Notes: generated by a model not told the origin, from the letters alone. Counted from the first letter of the stretch, positions 22,601 to 36,627 are shown. The stretch: 64,000 nt of DNA from Galbula dea (GCA_013399015.1 VWZX01001688.1:3808220-3872219), one strand, 5' to 3'. Made by a program: numbers and translations.

Positions 22601-25440
22601 AATGTAAACTCTCAACTAACTTTAATACTTAAATAAATACTGAATTAATCAATTAAGTAACTAAAAATATGGAATGAGTTTGCAAGTACCACACAGGAAA
22701 TTTAATATATTAGAATTAAAATGCTACTGATCTCTGCTGTAGGCACAGTCTGCACTTTGTTTATGTACATGGTCAAACATGGAATGAGGCAATTTAGCCA
22801 GAGGAAATGATAAGCAATAGAAGCCATCACTACCCCATGAAAATCTGCAGAATGCCAATAATTTAATAAAACATGTGCTTGCTAGATCAAATACTCCTGA
22901 CTCTCTTTGCTCTGCAGTGAAACTGTGAGATCTAAGCAGAAGGTGTGCTGAGATACTGTGGTCTCTGAATCAGTAAATTGCTGAGTACCTAAAATCATCA
23001 GCTACTTCAATTATTCTTGGTAGCAGCATGTATCTGTGTTTAAATAGATGCTAAGGTTGGGACTGTAAACAGGAAATGAAAAATTATAAAAAAAAAGCCA
23101 TGCTGGAACAGAAAAATAAAAGCAGAAGATTTCTAACTAATGTGAGATAACTGTTTAGAACTGTGAAACTGAGTTTTAAAATATAAAATGGGAGGATGAT
23201 GCAAAGAGCTATTCTTGCTGCTGGCAATGCTGAGGCTGGCAGGATGCTGATTACAGGTAAATGGCTGAAGCACAACACATATATGTGTGCTGTACATCAG
23301 TAGAATATGCATTATGTACATCAGTTGTATGCCTTCACCTGGGGAGTAAATGATGCAATGTGTCACTATGTGATACTGACACTTTCCCCAGTATGTTTTC
23401 CCCAATATTTATGTACATTGGCTGCAGAAGGAATGCTTCCAGATCTAAATTCCCATTATGGTTAAGCTATGTTTAAAATGCATATTAAAATGCATCATGA
23501 AATCCACAATACTTCTCTTACTCAAATGTGTTGACTGAACTGGAGGAGAGAGGTGTGCAGTTCAGGTGTGTGGTAACTAAGAGCTTGAAACCAGTTTAAG
23601 GTCCCACATACCTCCTCTGTGGTGCTGCACACCCTTGACTACAGCACAGTTCACAGCCCAGCTCCTCACAGAATAAGGCCTAGAATGGGTGAGAAATACA
23701 TACTCAGGTGTCCTGACTGTTGCTTGAGCTGCAGATGGATATAAAAATAGACAAAATTTCCTTCTTGCTTTCCCTCTCCCTCCACCAGGCAATCTGCCCT
23801 GGGAAGGCTGAGACCCCTCTGCCACTGCACTGCAGCTTTCCCCACTATTTGTACAGTGCATACTAGCACGTTTCAGGGACCTCTGCCCCCTGTGGTTACC
23901 CTCTGTAGTCCCCACCTACCCAAGTGCTGTCTTGGGCTAACAACCCATCTATTGAGGTGACAAACACCTATCTTGTGGGGACAGGGGCTGGTGTACATTG
24001 CACAAGATGACTGATGGCTCACATTCAATGTGGAGCTGTTTTTTGAGTGACTCTGTGCAGAAGCAGCAAGCCTTACTGAGATCAGGTCTCCTACCTGACA
24101 GCTGTCCACAACAGAGGCAAGCTCCAAGCTCAAAGAGATGGTTTGTACAAAAGCATTTTTACTTTCCTGTTGGGAGAAGACTTGCTGGGGTTTCCTCCTC
24201 TCATTTTGCCTCTTCTTAATACAAATGCATGTATAACAGCACATATTCTCTAGGATGAGTGCAAGATATGTTCAGTGCCTTCAAGTATTTTGATTTCTCA
24301 TTTTCAGGTTGTTTTGATTCTAACTCACAACTAAAAAAAGTGAAAACCCTCAGAAACTTTGAGGAAGAACCATGGAGGACACTCCTGAGGCATGCTCTCT
24401 GAATTTTGTAAGAGTTTCAGTGAGCTGTTCTATTTAGTAATTATGTTGGCACAGTTCTCACCATCCACTCTCCACTTGTCTTCCATCAGTTTGTTATGAT
24501 ACCATCCAGATACTACTGCAAAGTAGTCAGAATAACAAAAATCCATCTGTTCTGCTAATGCATGCAAATATTTACTTGTCTAGTACAGAAGCTGCACAAT
24601 TGATTGACCAGATATTCCTCCTCTTGCTGGTCCCTTTCCTCTAAGCTCTACCAAAATGTAACAGATGGTCAGATTTCCTGTATCATCTCAGATCAAGAAG
24701 GAAGGTGCTGACTCTTCCATTACACACAGAGAACCACATGTGACCCAGAGGACTGCAGCAGGAACAGAGCTAAATAAAACCTGTATTCCTTAACATGACC
24801 TATGGCATTTATGCAAGTATGTTTTTACTGTTTCTTCCTTTGAATGTGCAGACTTTGGTGTCGCGGTAACCCATTCGTGTCTGTAGAGGAATGATCTGGG
24901 TAGGATGGTCACTCATGCTGCTGACACACACCCCACATCTGGTGAAGTGTCTTGAGGTCTTGTGATTTCTTTCTGTCAACTTCACCCTAAATTTCCTGTG
25001 ACTTTTTGAAACTGCTGATCCACTCAGATGCTCTCAGAAAATGCCTCCTGCTCCTGGTCAACTCTAATGAAACAAACCAGTGGTGGCATTAGTAAGGTGC
25101 ATTGTGGAGAATGACTTATGGAGACTTGCCAAGTACCAAAACTGTCCCAGGTGCCCTAAGTCATGTGCTCAGTGTTTATGGCATCTCTTAGCAGTGGCAG
25201 ACATGTGACTAAAATGAAACCTGGTTTGGATTAATGGAGTGTCTCTGTCTGCTTTTGTAAAATGAGAGCTGTCATGATGTTTTGTAGAAACTATTTGTGT
25301 TTTACAAGAGAACTATCAGGTATGAAAATGTTTAGAAAAAAGAAATTGTGTTAAATATGATAAAGGCAGTAAATGCTTGAGGATATTGAAATACACACTT
25401 CATCATGAAAGAAAGGCTTTCAACTTTTGGGTTTTTCCCC
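19601..25440. other. Gene-poor stretch with one exon-like block near 19.7 kb
   Basis: An exon-like open segment at 19680-19874 is described in the findings. The rest contains T- and A-rich runs (about 21745-21785 and 22520-22540) and unremarkable frames. A small CpG cluster sits at about 24860-24880 in otherwise CpG-poor sequence. No transposon remains were recognised. Confidence 0.45.
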
Positions 25441-25518
25441 ACCTCAACTTAAGGGTCAAAACTTCAATAAAAACAACATAGACCAAAGCTTTTATCTTCT
25501 GCTGCTGAAGCCTTGATT

Positions 25519-25574
25519 ACCCTGATCAGGGTTACCTGGGACCCCACCCATTGGCCCCAGAGCCATATTTAAGG
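25519..25574 (+). promoter_or_regulatory. Candidate TATA-type promoter
   Basis: In order: a 14-base perfect palindrome ACCCTGATCAGGGT at 25519-25532, a CCACCC box at 25544-25549, ATTGG (reverse CCAAT) at 25550-25554 and CATATTTAAGG at 25564-25574. The spacing is that of a pol II core promoter, predicting a start near 25597. Downstream, ATGGCAACC with a strong start context (A at -3, G at +4) lies at 25754, followed by donors AAG|gtatga (25776/25777) and GAG|gtaagt (25784/25785). Each motif is weak alone. It could also be the promoter part of an old solo LTR. Confidence 0.3.
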
Positions 25575-25799
25575 CAGACTCTGCTCCTTGTGTAAGTCTT
25601 TTTGCATGTTGTGGGCAGTTCTTTGCTCAGTCATGTTTGCTGCTGAATCCTGCCTGCTGAAGCCTTCCCAGGTTGCTCTTGAACCCCTGAGTTGCTTTGT
25701 GTCTTCGCTGGACCTGTTGGTACCTCTGAGTCAGCTGTGCCTCAGCTCCTAGGATGGCAACCCTCTCCACACTCAAGGTATGAGGTAAGTGATGTTTTT

Positions 25800-28700
25800 T
25801 GTGTCCATGGGGCTCACTGCAGCTGGTTGCTTTGCAGCCCCTTTTTGAGTTAGGGAAGCTGTAATCCCTGCTTTTAAAAAAGTAGAGTTGAATCAATTAG
25901 ACTTTAGCCCTGATATGTAAATATTACTTCCTGACTCCAGCAGGAGCTGGATGCCTCAATGTCATGTGAACTGAACTCCATGCTTTAAGTTTGTACTAGA
26001 AGTCTGCAGGAATGCAGAAGTTTGAACCTAAGATACTTTTTTTCTGAGCTTATTGCAGTGCCTTGTCCTGTAAGAGATTCTGGAGATTATCACATATACT
26101 GGGAAGAGGAAGGTGCTAACATACTGAATCCTCTCAGCTACTAGATAAAAGACTTTCAGTAGAGAAAATACGGAAACTTTTGTGGAGAAACAGAATAGAG
26201 ACTCTTAGAGAACTATTAAATGGATCACTACTGATAGTGCTACATGCTGTAGCTTGCCTGAAGGAGGTGACAGTCAAGTACAAGCTTTTAATTTCTGTGC
26301 ATCAAACCTAGGGCTTGCCTCTCATTTGCATGAGCCAGAGACTGAGCAGAATCCTAGGATGCAATAAGAATTAAATCTCAGTAGTTTGAATAATGTAATG
26401 TGTTAATATAAACAATAATAAACTAAATAGTCCAGTATTGCTCTTTATTGTAGGAGGAGAGCACCCAACTTCCCACAAAATTGGTTACAACATGAGACTC
26501 AAATTAGATTTTGCTGGTTTGACTACAATGGGAAACTCAAATTAGTTTTTGCTGCTTTTGCTTTCTCATAATTCTTCCTTTCTAGAAGTCACATATGTAT
26601 TCACACACATACAGAAGCAGTTGTATAAGCATGTGAGAACAGTCCTAGAGAGGAAACCTGTTCCATTTCTAGTCTTAGGATGTACTTCCAGCTCTGTGCT
26701 GGGCTGCAGGGGAGCCCAGGGTACTCTCAGCTGTGTGGGATGTATCTACATATGGCTTTGAAGCACCTGACAGCTTGGGGGGAGCAGGAGCTTGATGATG
26801 CCTGGTGCCTGACCCAACAAGGTTGCATTTGAAAGGAGGTTGTGAGATATTTCAAGGAAAAATAAACCTAGAGCAGCAGGTATTCTCTCTATATTTCATG
26901 AAAGCAAACTAAATCCTGAGAATCCTCTGCTTCATGCTTAAAAGGAATTTGAGAGTTCCACAGACAGATGCTGAAGGGGGAGAAAAACAAGTACATTGCT
27001 TTCTCAGTTCTTTTCTAACTGCCTTCAGCTGTCTAATACTGCACATGGATGGTAACAATCAAAGGGGGAGGGGAGGGCAGTATCATCCTCTCTGAAAGAT
27101 GACTGGAGAAACTACAGTGCAAGGAAGAGGTTATCCCTTGCATAAATATAATGGGCAGTGATACATCAGCACTGGAAACCAGGTTCCTCTCCCTCTGTTC
27201 AATTTATACAGGCTTCAGCCTCAGGTGTGATTCCTGTTTAGCAGAGGTTGCCAAACATTGCCAGTGCTGCTCTCCAGGTGTTACTGACCCCAAAATTCCC
27301 TGGGCTAGGAAGGCCAGTGTAGACCCCAGAGCAGCCTCAGCATCTTTGGCAAAGCCCAGTCCCAGCAGGGTTGTTTGTTTCTGTGAGATTTGCTGCAATT
27401 ACCAAAGGTTCACTGTGAAATTCCTCACAAATTGGAAGCATGCTTAAAAAGTTATTGCTAAACTTAAAAAGAAACCTGTGGGGAGGGTGATGTGGTTGTG
27501 ATAGCTTGTTGTTTGGAAATTGAATTGTCCTGCTGGAGATGTTACCCATCTGTTGCTTTTCCTCTCTTTCATCCTTGGTATTATTTTTCAAAGTGTGATA
27601 ATACATTTCAAGAGCCTTTCTTGATTGAATAATTGTATGTTGATAAGCAGAAACTGAAGTTAATATAAAAATCCACAAGACTGATGTGGTGTAAAGGTTC
27701 AGCAGGAAGAAACTGTGTGCTAGAGTCAATAGAGAGACCTCAATTTAGAGTACTTGAAGATCTAAACTCCTTCTTACAATGCAAAGGCAACTGTATCCAG
27801 TGCTATACAAAGGACTGAAAAAATAATCACTTGTGAAGAAACTTGTGGAGCTTTTTTCCTCTTGGAGAATGACTTTAGGCTCCTTGAGCTTGAAATGAAT
27901 TCATAAGGATTTTTCTTTTCATTTTTGGATTTATTACAGATCATGTTCAAGCATATTTGTTATTAGAGATTGGTGGAGGTGGGTTGTGGCAGGAGTCATG
28001 CTACATTTTCCATTCACTGAAAGATGCATATTACATGAGTATTCTCTTCCACACTCAATCCAAAATCAATAGGTTACCCAGTGGCAAAGCTAAGCAAGAA
28101 TAATTATATGTAATAGGAAGATACATTGTTGGAGTCCGTTTATTTTGCTTTTGGCTTTGTAACTGGGTGTTAGAAAGATGAGTCAGTGCACAGCTGAATA
28201 GCAGAAAGCCAAAGCCTTTGGAGCTTTCAGGTGTGTGTAGTAGGGGCATGGTGTTGGACACAGGGCTGTGGCTCTGGGTGATGATCCCTGCACCCAGGTA
28301 TCTGCCTGTAGACAGCAGAGACAGGCTCTCTAGAGTAATGACAATGCCATTTGCAGAACAATAAAAAATGTCTCTTATTGTCCAGATAACAAATGTGTCT
28401 GGGAAGATTAAATGCCTGGCTGAATGATCAGAATGTTTTAATGTGTGGGTAAGGACAGGCCTCTAGTAGGTACCTAGCCTTCAGGTGGAGGTTGATGGTA
28501 GGAAGGCAGGCACCAGTGCTGTGTTCATAGGCAAGCAACAGGCCTGCAAGTTTAGTTCAGCAGTTGCACTCTGTAGACAAAACTTCATAAACAGGTGAAG
28601 GCTAAATCAGCTGAAACCTGCTCCTCAGTAAACTTCAAATGTAGTTATTTGTACTATGGGTGGAAAGATGCCATTACTTACTGCTTGGTTTGAGTTTGTC

Positions 28701-31700
28701 TCTCTCTCTCTGCAGATCATATTTCTTTCTGGCTTTTTTATCTGATTTCTGTCCTGTCAGTAAGATGATTCCCAAAATACCTTGGGGGTCCATTCCTCTG
28801 TCTGGATGTTTGTTATCTGTAAATGCCCTGAGCCCCATATATTTATTTTCTGTGAACTTGGTCTGGAAGCAAAACAATAAACTCTGCAACCTGTTGTGGT
28901 TGTGCAACAATCTGTGATCTGACTTATTTATTAATTTACTCATTCTGAGGTTTTGGTTTCATTGCTCTCTGCTGCAGTTCAAAGGGGTCTTCTCTGTTTC
29001 ATTTTCAATAGTTTTCCCCAGAAGCTGAAATTGCATTTCCCCAGATGCAGTTCACCTCTTGTGTCATTCACCTTTACTTCAGCACTTCCCCAGCTCTAAA
29101 TAACCTACCAATAAACTGACCAAACTCCAAGCAAAAAAAGAAATCTTGATAGGGATAAATTTTTATAGCTTTACAAAAGTCATCTTAGTCTGCTCCTCAT
29201 TTCTAACCTTGTTAAAAGGAATATTGAATAATAAGAAAGGACTTATTTGCAGCTAACAGATAGAAAGTAGTGAGGCAAATGTCTTTTTAGCTATTTGAGT
29301 TTGTCTTTAGGATTCATCTTTGCTGTAGGTTTAAAATACTTTTTTCTCTTTGCATTTTACCCAAACTCATCTACCATCACTACCCAGGTTTATGCAAGCC
29401 TGAAACTCAGGGCTGGTTTATGGAAGTATAAACTATAGTCCTCCTCCTTTGCATTGTGGGAGCAGGTCAACCTCACTTTGCAGAGATTTGTATTGATCAT
29501 CTGGTCAGCAGCAAATCTGAACAGTTTGCTGCCCTGCTTCTGAGTTAAGCCACTACCCCAAATACTGGTGCTGTGCAGAATGACCTGGACACACCTCCTG
29601 AGAAAGATAGGAGGAGCTTTAAGAGATCTTGGGCAGCCTGCATGGCTGGGGGCCTCAGGAAACTGCTGGGCATGTCCCAGAGGGCTTGGATGAGCAGGAG
29701 AGATGGGGAGGAATTGTAGCTGGGCAAGTGCTGGGGGAGGCTCACCTTGGTTGTCACTGCCTGGGGGTCTGTACTTACTGTGGTGACAGGTAAAGGAAAA
29801 ACTAGGGACATTTTCAGGTAGAGCAGTCTGAAAGAAGAAGCACAAGTTTCATATGGCCTTCTAAGGAAGGAGAAAGGTAAGAGACAGACTGTAATTTGTT
29901 GCACCTTATTTGGATCCAGCTCACATGTAGCTTTTGTGGTCGTGGTGCCAATTAGTTTTAAATGACAAATACTAACTTCAAATAAGTAGTACTTCCATCA
30001 CCAGTGTGGAAGAGCAAATTTATGATCCCAGACCACTTTTACCATGACACCTACATGCACTGTTCTTAAGTTTCCTAATACCAAATATGTGCCTCTCCTC
30101 AGGAAATTACTGGGTGCAATTTTAACTACTTAAGGAGAGTCAAAATATACCATGTCTTGATGCACAGACCAAAATCTCAGTGAGGGCAATACTTCCCCAA
30201 ATCAAGGGGTACTGACAGCTCTGAAATGTCTTTGATGTTTTACTCTTCCAAGGGAAATTGCTGGTAGAAATACTTTTCTGGTAATGACTAAATAGTGTTG
30301 TGAAAGACAGTGCCTTCAAAAGAGGGGCTGTGGATAGCTGCTTTAGCACTTGAACTGTTACTTGGAAGTGTCTTCCTAGTACTGGGTTCTCTGTGATCAT
30401 TACAGATGACTAATACACAAAGATGCTGCAAACTACAGACACATGCTTTGCAGTTTAAAGAGACTATATATGCTGTATACTTCCTTTGGTGGCTCAGGAA
30501 GGGTTTTGGTAAATATTTCTGCTGCTGCTTTTTCATTAGAAGAGAAGGTTAAAATAAAAGTCTGTTCACCAAGTTCTAACCATCTCCCAGAAATGTTTTC
30601 TGTTACTTCAGGCTGTTTAAGTACCCACAGTAACAGCTAATTTTAAAGTACTTGAAATTCCTCATTGTTACACATTGAATAATAGAGAGCAGCCTAACAA
30701 CACAGATTCTTTCAAAGCTGAATAGTGAATGTTGCATGGAATACTTTTGCCCTTGTGGGGCACCTAATTGCCAACATAATGGGTCTCAATGGGAATTCAT
30801 GACTATTATGGTATCTTTCAAACTGCAGTTAAAAATATGGAAGCCATACAAGAAAGCAATTTTCCAGGCATAGATGCCTGGATCAATAATGTAATCAGGT
30901 GGAAAACACACAATAGGTGCCAATTTAACTACAGAAGGATCCACCCTGCAACCTTCAAGTGAAGGAAGCTTCAAACTTTATTTCTTCAGAGTGAAGACTA
31001 TTTAATTTTCAGCTCCTTTCTGTGCTTCAAGGTCCCACTCAGGTTTGGGAGTGTGACAGTGGTATAAGAAATATCTCTCTGATGTTTTCCAGACAAATTT
31101 TGGAAGCCTAAGTGGTGTTACACAAGAAGAAGTAAACTTTGAAGTTCTCCAGGGCAGCTGTAGAGGAACGAGTGAACCCTGGCCAAGGTGGTGGATGGAG
31201 GTGTTGAATGCAGGTATTGGGGATGTGCAAGCATGGTCTGCCCTGAGGAGGCTTGGCTTGCTATGCCCTTGAAGCTTTCAGAAACCTTTTACTGGGCAGC
31301 CCTGGTGCTCTGAAGGCAGAATCTGAGATGGATCTGTCTTTACTGCCAAGGCTGAGCTGATGAACCCTCAAGGTCCTATGGATTGGCCAGCAGAGTACCT
31401 AGGTCAGTGTAAGGATTTGTCCAGGTGCTTTGTCCTGAGTTCTGCATGTTTTTTCCCTGTACTTTGATCAGCTCTTCTCCATAAAATTGGATTGAACATA
31501 GCTTGTATCTGAGACTGGAAACATGCCTCAGGTGCAAAGGCTAAGCAGGGATCTGATGCCAACTGCACAGTACTTCAACATCCCACTTGCGTTAAATCCT
31601 CTTCACACACTGCAATAGTTGAGGCTATTGCAGGGTTTTTACAGATCATAAGGAGTCTTGTCCTCATGCTGTACTCAAACCCCACAGCTGCTACTCACAC

Positions 31701-34133
31701 AACATAAGGCACCCACATGGCCAAACTAGGATTTGCAGAGCCCAAGGTTTGCTCTGGAGCAGCAAAATAACTCCCTCTATGTGAAATCTGGGGAAGTGTA
31801 AAGTAACAAATACTGACAGGTGACTGAGTAATGTGCATGCATGTTTTCCTCTTTAGGATCCTCCAGGGTATGCAATAGTAATAGTAGGTGTTGTGATTAA
31901 TTCTAAATGTCTTTGAGAAATGTTTATGGGAAAGAATGAGGTGGAATGGGAAGGGTGTGATCTGACTTAGTGCCAGGACCAGAGGGAAATAGCACTTCAC
32001 AAGGGTATGTTTATAAACACATAGCTGTGGACCTATTTTACAGCTGTGGAAATGCAACCTAAAGGATGTTTGACCACCTGATAGACCCTGTCTTACTACA
32101 GGGATAGGTAAGCACTAGGATCACAGACTTCCTTCCAGGAAAAGAAGGTCCTTATGAAACCTAGCTATAACAGGCTTTTACTAGAGAAGAGAGAAATCAT
32201 GCTTGCTTAATGACTTTTTAATGACTGAGCTGCAAATTATTCCCAAACATGTGAGTTTTTTGCATTTAATATATTTTCTCATAACTATCTTCCCACTCAG
32301 ATCTGCAGCTTAGATTTTGCATATAGTGTTGTGTTTTGCTAATTCTCTGGGAGAAAAAGCATGATGGCTTGATTAGTTGTGATTGGAGATACTGAACAAA
32401 AGTGTCCAGGAATTTAGGTTTTCAGGGGAAAAGAAAAAACTCAATTTCAAGAGTGTTGAGTTGCCATATGACACCAAAGAAGGGTTAGAAATAGTAAAAA
32501 AAAAAGCACATTAGAGGAAACAAAATGGATTTTCATAGGTACTACTAGTGTTGTTATTAATGTGGCAATGCTCTGTGCTTTCCTCATATCTTGACAATGA
32601 ATTATTTAATTATTTTAGGCTCAGCAAACACAGGAGTAGCAACACAGACATATAGATGCTCAGAATTCTTATTGTATAGGGTAGTTGGATAACACTAAAG
32701 AAAAGCACTGTCAGAATCCTGAGAAAAGGCATGAATTTTTGATGATTTATGTGCAGATTTTATGGGAAATAATATAATTTACAATTTGAAGGAACTGGTG
32801 TCATAGGAGAGAATCCAACTCCAGTGAAGCCTGAGTGTTTTATTGGGTCCCCATAAACTGAGGGGACAAATAAACACTCCATTTGTCATATCTATATTTA
32901 GGTTTTGATAGTAAATGCCATTACATCAACAGAAGTGTCTTTGCATAAGACTGCTGCTCTCACAAAGCTATCATCAAGTTTGAAAGTGTTTGCATGGCAA
33001 AAACAAACTATTTGTGAAGCCTGCATGTTATTTGTGTGGTCAGTTGGTTATGGGAGGTATATCAGCACAGTCCTGCTTAAAAAAACCCCAACTTCTTGGG
33101 AATCTTGGTATGAAATTTGGCAAGAGACCTGAAAATCATACCTTTACATTCCCTATGTGCTGTGAGGCATTAAAACGAATATACTTGAATGTTTATTAAA
33201 AGTAAAAATATTTACCATGGCAACTTCATTATGCAATCTGGCTGGCAAGTTGGATAATCACAGCAGTTAACAGGAAAAAGAGTGTAGGTGGGTGAAAATG
33301 GAGGAGCTGCCTCATTTAGGAAGATTTTTTAAAGTAGAAATGGAGCCTGTGGAGTGGACATATGTTTCTCATTTAAATAAAGCCAGTTTGACTCTGACAT
33401 TTATGAAAGTGAGACTAATGAGCAGAGACCAAGCTGTGTTCTCACCCTCAGCAGGGTAGCACCAGCTTGACCTGACCATGCATAAGTGAGTGAAATCTGG
33501 TTCAGTTTTTGTCTGGATAACAGTTATTATATACAGATCTTTAGGCATAAGTGCCTAAAGATGGCCTTGTCAAAATCCCACATGCTTCTATCTGACAGAA
33601 CTGTTAGGGTACACAAGCAAAACTCCCTCTGAGCTGTACCTGTGTGAAATGTTGCTGAGAAAGTATTTGTGTGATCCTCAGGCTCTTTGATAGATTTTCT
33701 TAAATGTTCTTTGGGGTATTCTGTTGTATTTTATGCCTCCTAAAGAATCTGTTACCAAATAGGAACGTGCCAGAACCTGATGTCTGGTTATGTTCAACAT
33801 AGCTCAAAGGAGGTATCACTGTAATGTTGGATTTTAATTTGGATAAATTAAGAAAATGAACCTAATGTTAGGATAAAGCTATGGAAATTATTAAGAGGTA
33901 GCCAGAGCTGTTAAAAATGAGTATGACACTAAGAAAAAGTTCTGTAGATGTTGTTCTCCAGCACACCACTTCTTATTGCGAGTTTCCTCTCCCTGAGAAC
34001 ATAAGCCCTGTCCAAGCTTAATGACTCTGCCATGTAATTACTCACTACAAATGCAGAGCTGTGCCTGGAAAGGAGTAGTTCTCCCAGGGAAACTCACACA
34101 ACTGATAGAGCTATGTTTCAGATGATGTCTGCC
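25800..34133. other. Gene desert
   Basis: It contains the ~38-base tandem duplication near 26484 and a (TC)6 run at 28699-28710. Around 29.4-29.85 kb the sequence is GC-richer than its surroundings and both strands carry open frames (see findings). No CR1 or SINE sequence was seen here, and no frame outside the 29.6 kb block deserves a gene call. Confidence 0.45.
26484..26554. repeat. Tandem duplication, two units of about 36-38 bases
   Basis: Two adjacent units share a near-identical core: gactcaaattagattttgct at about 26496 and aactcaaattagtttttgct at about 26534. Each is preceded by a related ggtt...caa..tg lead. It is a diverged local duplication, not a known repeat family. Confidence 0.7.
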
Positions 34134-34605
34134 TCACAGAATGGCTGAGGTTGGAAGGGATCTGTGAAGTCATCTTCTCCAAATTCCTGCTCAAGCAGGG
34201 CCACCTAGACCCAGAGTCTCAGGACTGTGTCTGGGTGGTTTTTAAATGTCTCTAAGGATGGAGACTCCACAACCACTTTGGGCAACCTATTCCATTGCTC
34301 AGTCACTTTTTTTACAGTAAAAAAGTTTTTCCTGATGTTCAGGTGGAACCTCCTGTATTTTAGCTTGTGTCCATTGCCTCTGGTCCTGCCACTGGTCACC
34401 ACTGAAAAACAGACTGGCTCTCTCCTCTTTGCACTCTCTTCTGGTGTGTTCTAATAAGATCCCACTGAGCCTTCTCTTCTCTAGGCTAAGCAGTCCAAGC
34501 TCTATCAGCCTTTCCTCACATGTGAGGTGCTTCAGTCCCTTAATCATCCTTGTGGACCTTTGTTGAACTTCTAGTCTATCTTGCAGCAACTGTACCAACA
34601 ATATT
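34134..34605 (-). mobile_element. CR1 LINE 3' end, minus strand, decayed
   Basis: Read on the minus strand this is CR1 ORF2 C-terminal sequence followed by the 3' UTR. The hallmarks are a RSTRMIKGLKHL...EERL segment, ELGLLSLEKRRL, then KLKYRRFHLNIRKNFFTV and EQWNRLPKVV. The frame is split in two: one part covers 34622-34395 and the rest continues in another frame to about 34205, so there is a frameshift near 34395. The 3' end CCAACCTCAGCCATTCTGTG on the minus strand lies at 34134-34153. The 5' end is truncated as is usual for CR1. The broken frame suggests it is older than the copy at 3325. Confidence 0.93.
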
Positions 34606-36627
34606 AACCATATTGCTACCACAGCAGGGAATCACTTCTGATGGATCAGATTTTTACCATTGTAGTCAAAGAATAAGACACAAATGATTTCTGGAAGGTG
34701 AACCAGAGCCTGCTGCTAGGGTCAGTTCATAACTAAAAGCAAAGTTCTTAGAGAGATTGATGTCTATTGTTGCATGGTTGGAGACAGTCTATTTCCAGTG
34801 GTGTTACCAATATGAAATCTATCTGTCCAAATTTTTTCACTTTAAAAAGAAGTTATTTTGGGTCTTTTGGAGTTGAATTCATATAAGGTGAGTTGGTGCT
34901 ATAGCAACCATTCACCTGACCAAATGGCCTACTGGGAATACTGAGGGTATGATTTTTGTAGTTTATTTTCTTGTTGCAGTTTAGCTCTATCTCCTGCAGT
35001 TTTCAGTTTCAGAAGACAAAAGTAGTGTTTGTCTTTAGGGAATTTGTCATATTCATTGTTCCTACCCTTCCTAGTTTTGTTTTGAATGTCTGTATTTATT
35101 AAGGAACATATTAATAGCTGATTGCTTAATAAATTTTGTCTTTTTTTTGGGGGGGGAGGGGGTGTGTGTGGAAATAACCACATACACACAACTTGGGCAG
35201 CTGGTCACTAAAGTATAAGATTATTCTTCCCTCTGTAACAGCTTCTGTACCAGAAATCAAATAATACTTGGGCAGCTCAGCAGTGGTTTAGCTCCAAATC
35301 ATCAGATAACCCATGTTAAAAATGAGAATATTGGTACCTGTGAGATAATGGGCCTGAAATAGCTGTTCTCTGCAGTGCTTCAGAACCTCATGGCTCTTTC
35401 AACACTTACAGAACAATTTTTCTGATGTTATTTGTGAATGTTGAGATTGGTTCCAGATTTGTGTACAACACAGTAAAACATGTCTGAGACAGAAACACTA
35501 AGGCTGTTTTAAGAGTGTGGACAGAGTTCAGACTAGTCTTTTGGCATGAAGTTAGAGGTAGGTGAACTATCAGCTTTGTGGTAATAAAAAAATCTTTTGT
35601 GGCTACAAATCTGCGTCAGAATAACTCTTGTTTTAGAGTTTATACAGAAGATGTTAAAGATGTAGGTGACCAAAATGTGTTTCTTTGCCAGAAGTTGCTC
35701 TCCTGAGGAAACTGAAGTCTTGTACTTCCTGCTCCTGTGGCTATCCTGGCCTTTGGGAGGCTGAAAGTTGCTTAATGGGGTAGCCTATTCTACAGGTTTC
35801 GAGATGCAAGCATAATGTTTCCTTTCATTTTCCTTCAATTTCCTAAGAAAGAGGTTGGCAGACCAAAAGTAGTGATGCATCTAATTGAAAACCAGTGTAA
35901 TGGCTTTCTGAACATGACCATCTTCTTAGCCTTAACAATCAGAAGCACACAGATGTGCACTTTTGTGCTTGTACACTTTCAGTTTTAACTTATGCTAATT
36001 ACTGCGCTAGTCAGTTATGCACTGGAGAGGTGCCTGAGTTCTGGCTGCTTTGAAGAGGGATAGATAATGAAGCCCTGAAATGAATAAAATATCTTGTCTT
36101 CTGTCATGTCTGATAGCATGTTAGGGATCATTTGTACTTTGAAAATGGTCACTGTTCTTTCAGGGCAACTTGTTAACATTTAGATTATCATTTAGTGTTG
36201 CAGTGTGCTGCCATGCCTTGCTACCACAAAGAGAGGAGAGAATTAAGGGCACAGTCAAGCTGCCCTGTTTTTTTAAATGAAAGTCAGTTAGTAATTCAAA
36301 ACTTAGGGGTAAAGAGTACATCTGCTTCTCCTGTTTTGTTGCCAATACATGACTATGAGATATGAAAGTAATGAAGTAACTTTTCATATGTATTGTCATC
36401 ACAAGGGTCAAGGCTGATGTTAAGTGACCAGCAATAAGTTCAAGGAAGCTTTCTGTTTCTATAGGAACAACATTTTTCTCTATTTTCTATTTAAGAACCT
36501 GAACAGAACAGCTGAATAGACTTCACAACACCTGGTTCTAAGAGCCTTAAATAAAGCTTCAAAGTGCAGTGACTTTATTTGAATTATGTTTTAAACTACT
36601 TAATAGGTGGAGTGAAAAATAATATAT
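34606..36627. other. Intergenic stretch with a T8/G-run
   Basis: Nothing gene-like is supported. T8 followed by G8, A and G5 then a short GT run lies at 35141-35170. Confidence 0.5.
35141..35170. repeat. Poly-T / poly-G low-complexity run
   Basis: T8 (35141-35148) is followed by G8 (35149-35156), A, G5 and a (TG)n run. The G-runs could support a G-quadruplex, and such homopolymers are prone to sequencing and replication slippage. Confidence 0.8.

Noticed and set aside
23577..24244. Several minus-strand frames of 110-120 codons
   Set aside because: They lie in different frames without linking splice sites, and a plus-strand frame is open across part of the same bases.
34227..34454. Plus-strand frame across the 34 kb CR1
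   Set aside because: Antisense shadow of the minus-strand CR1 ORF2 remnant.
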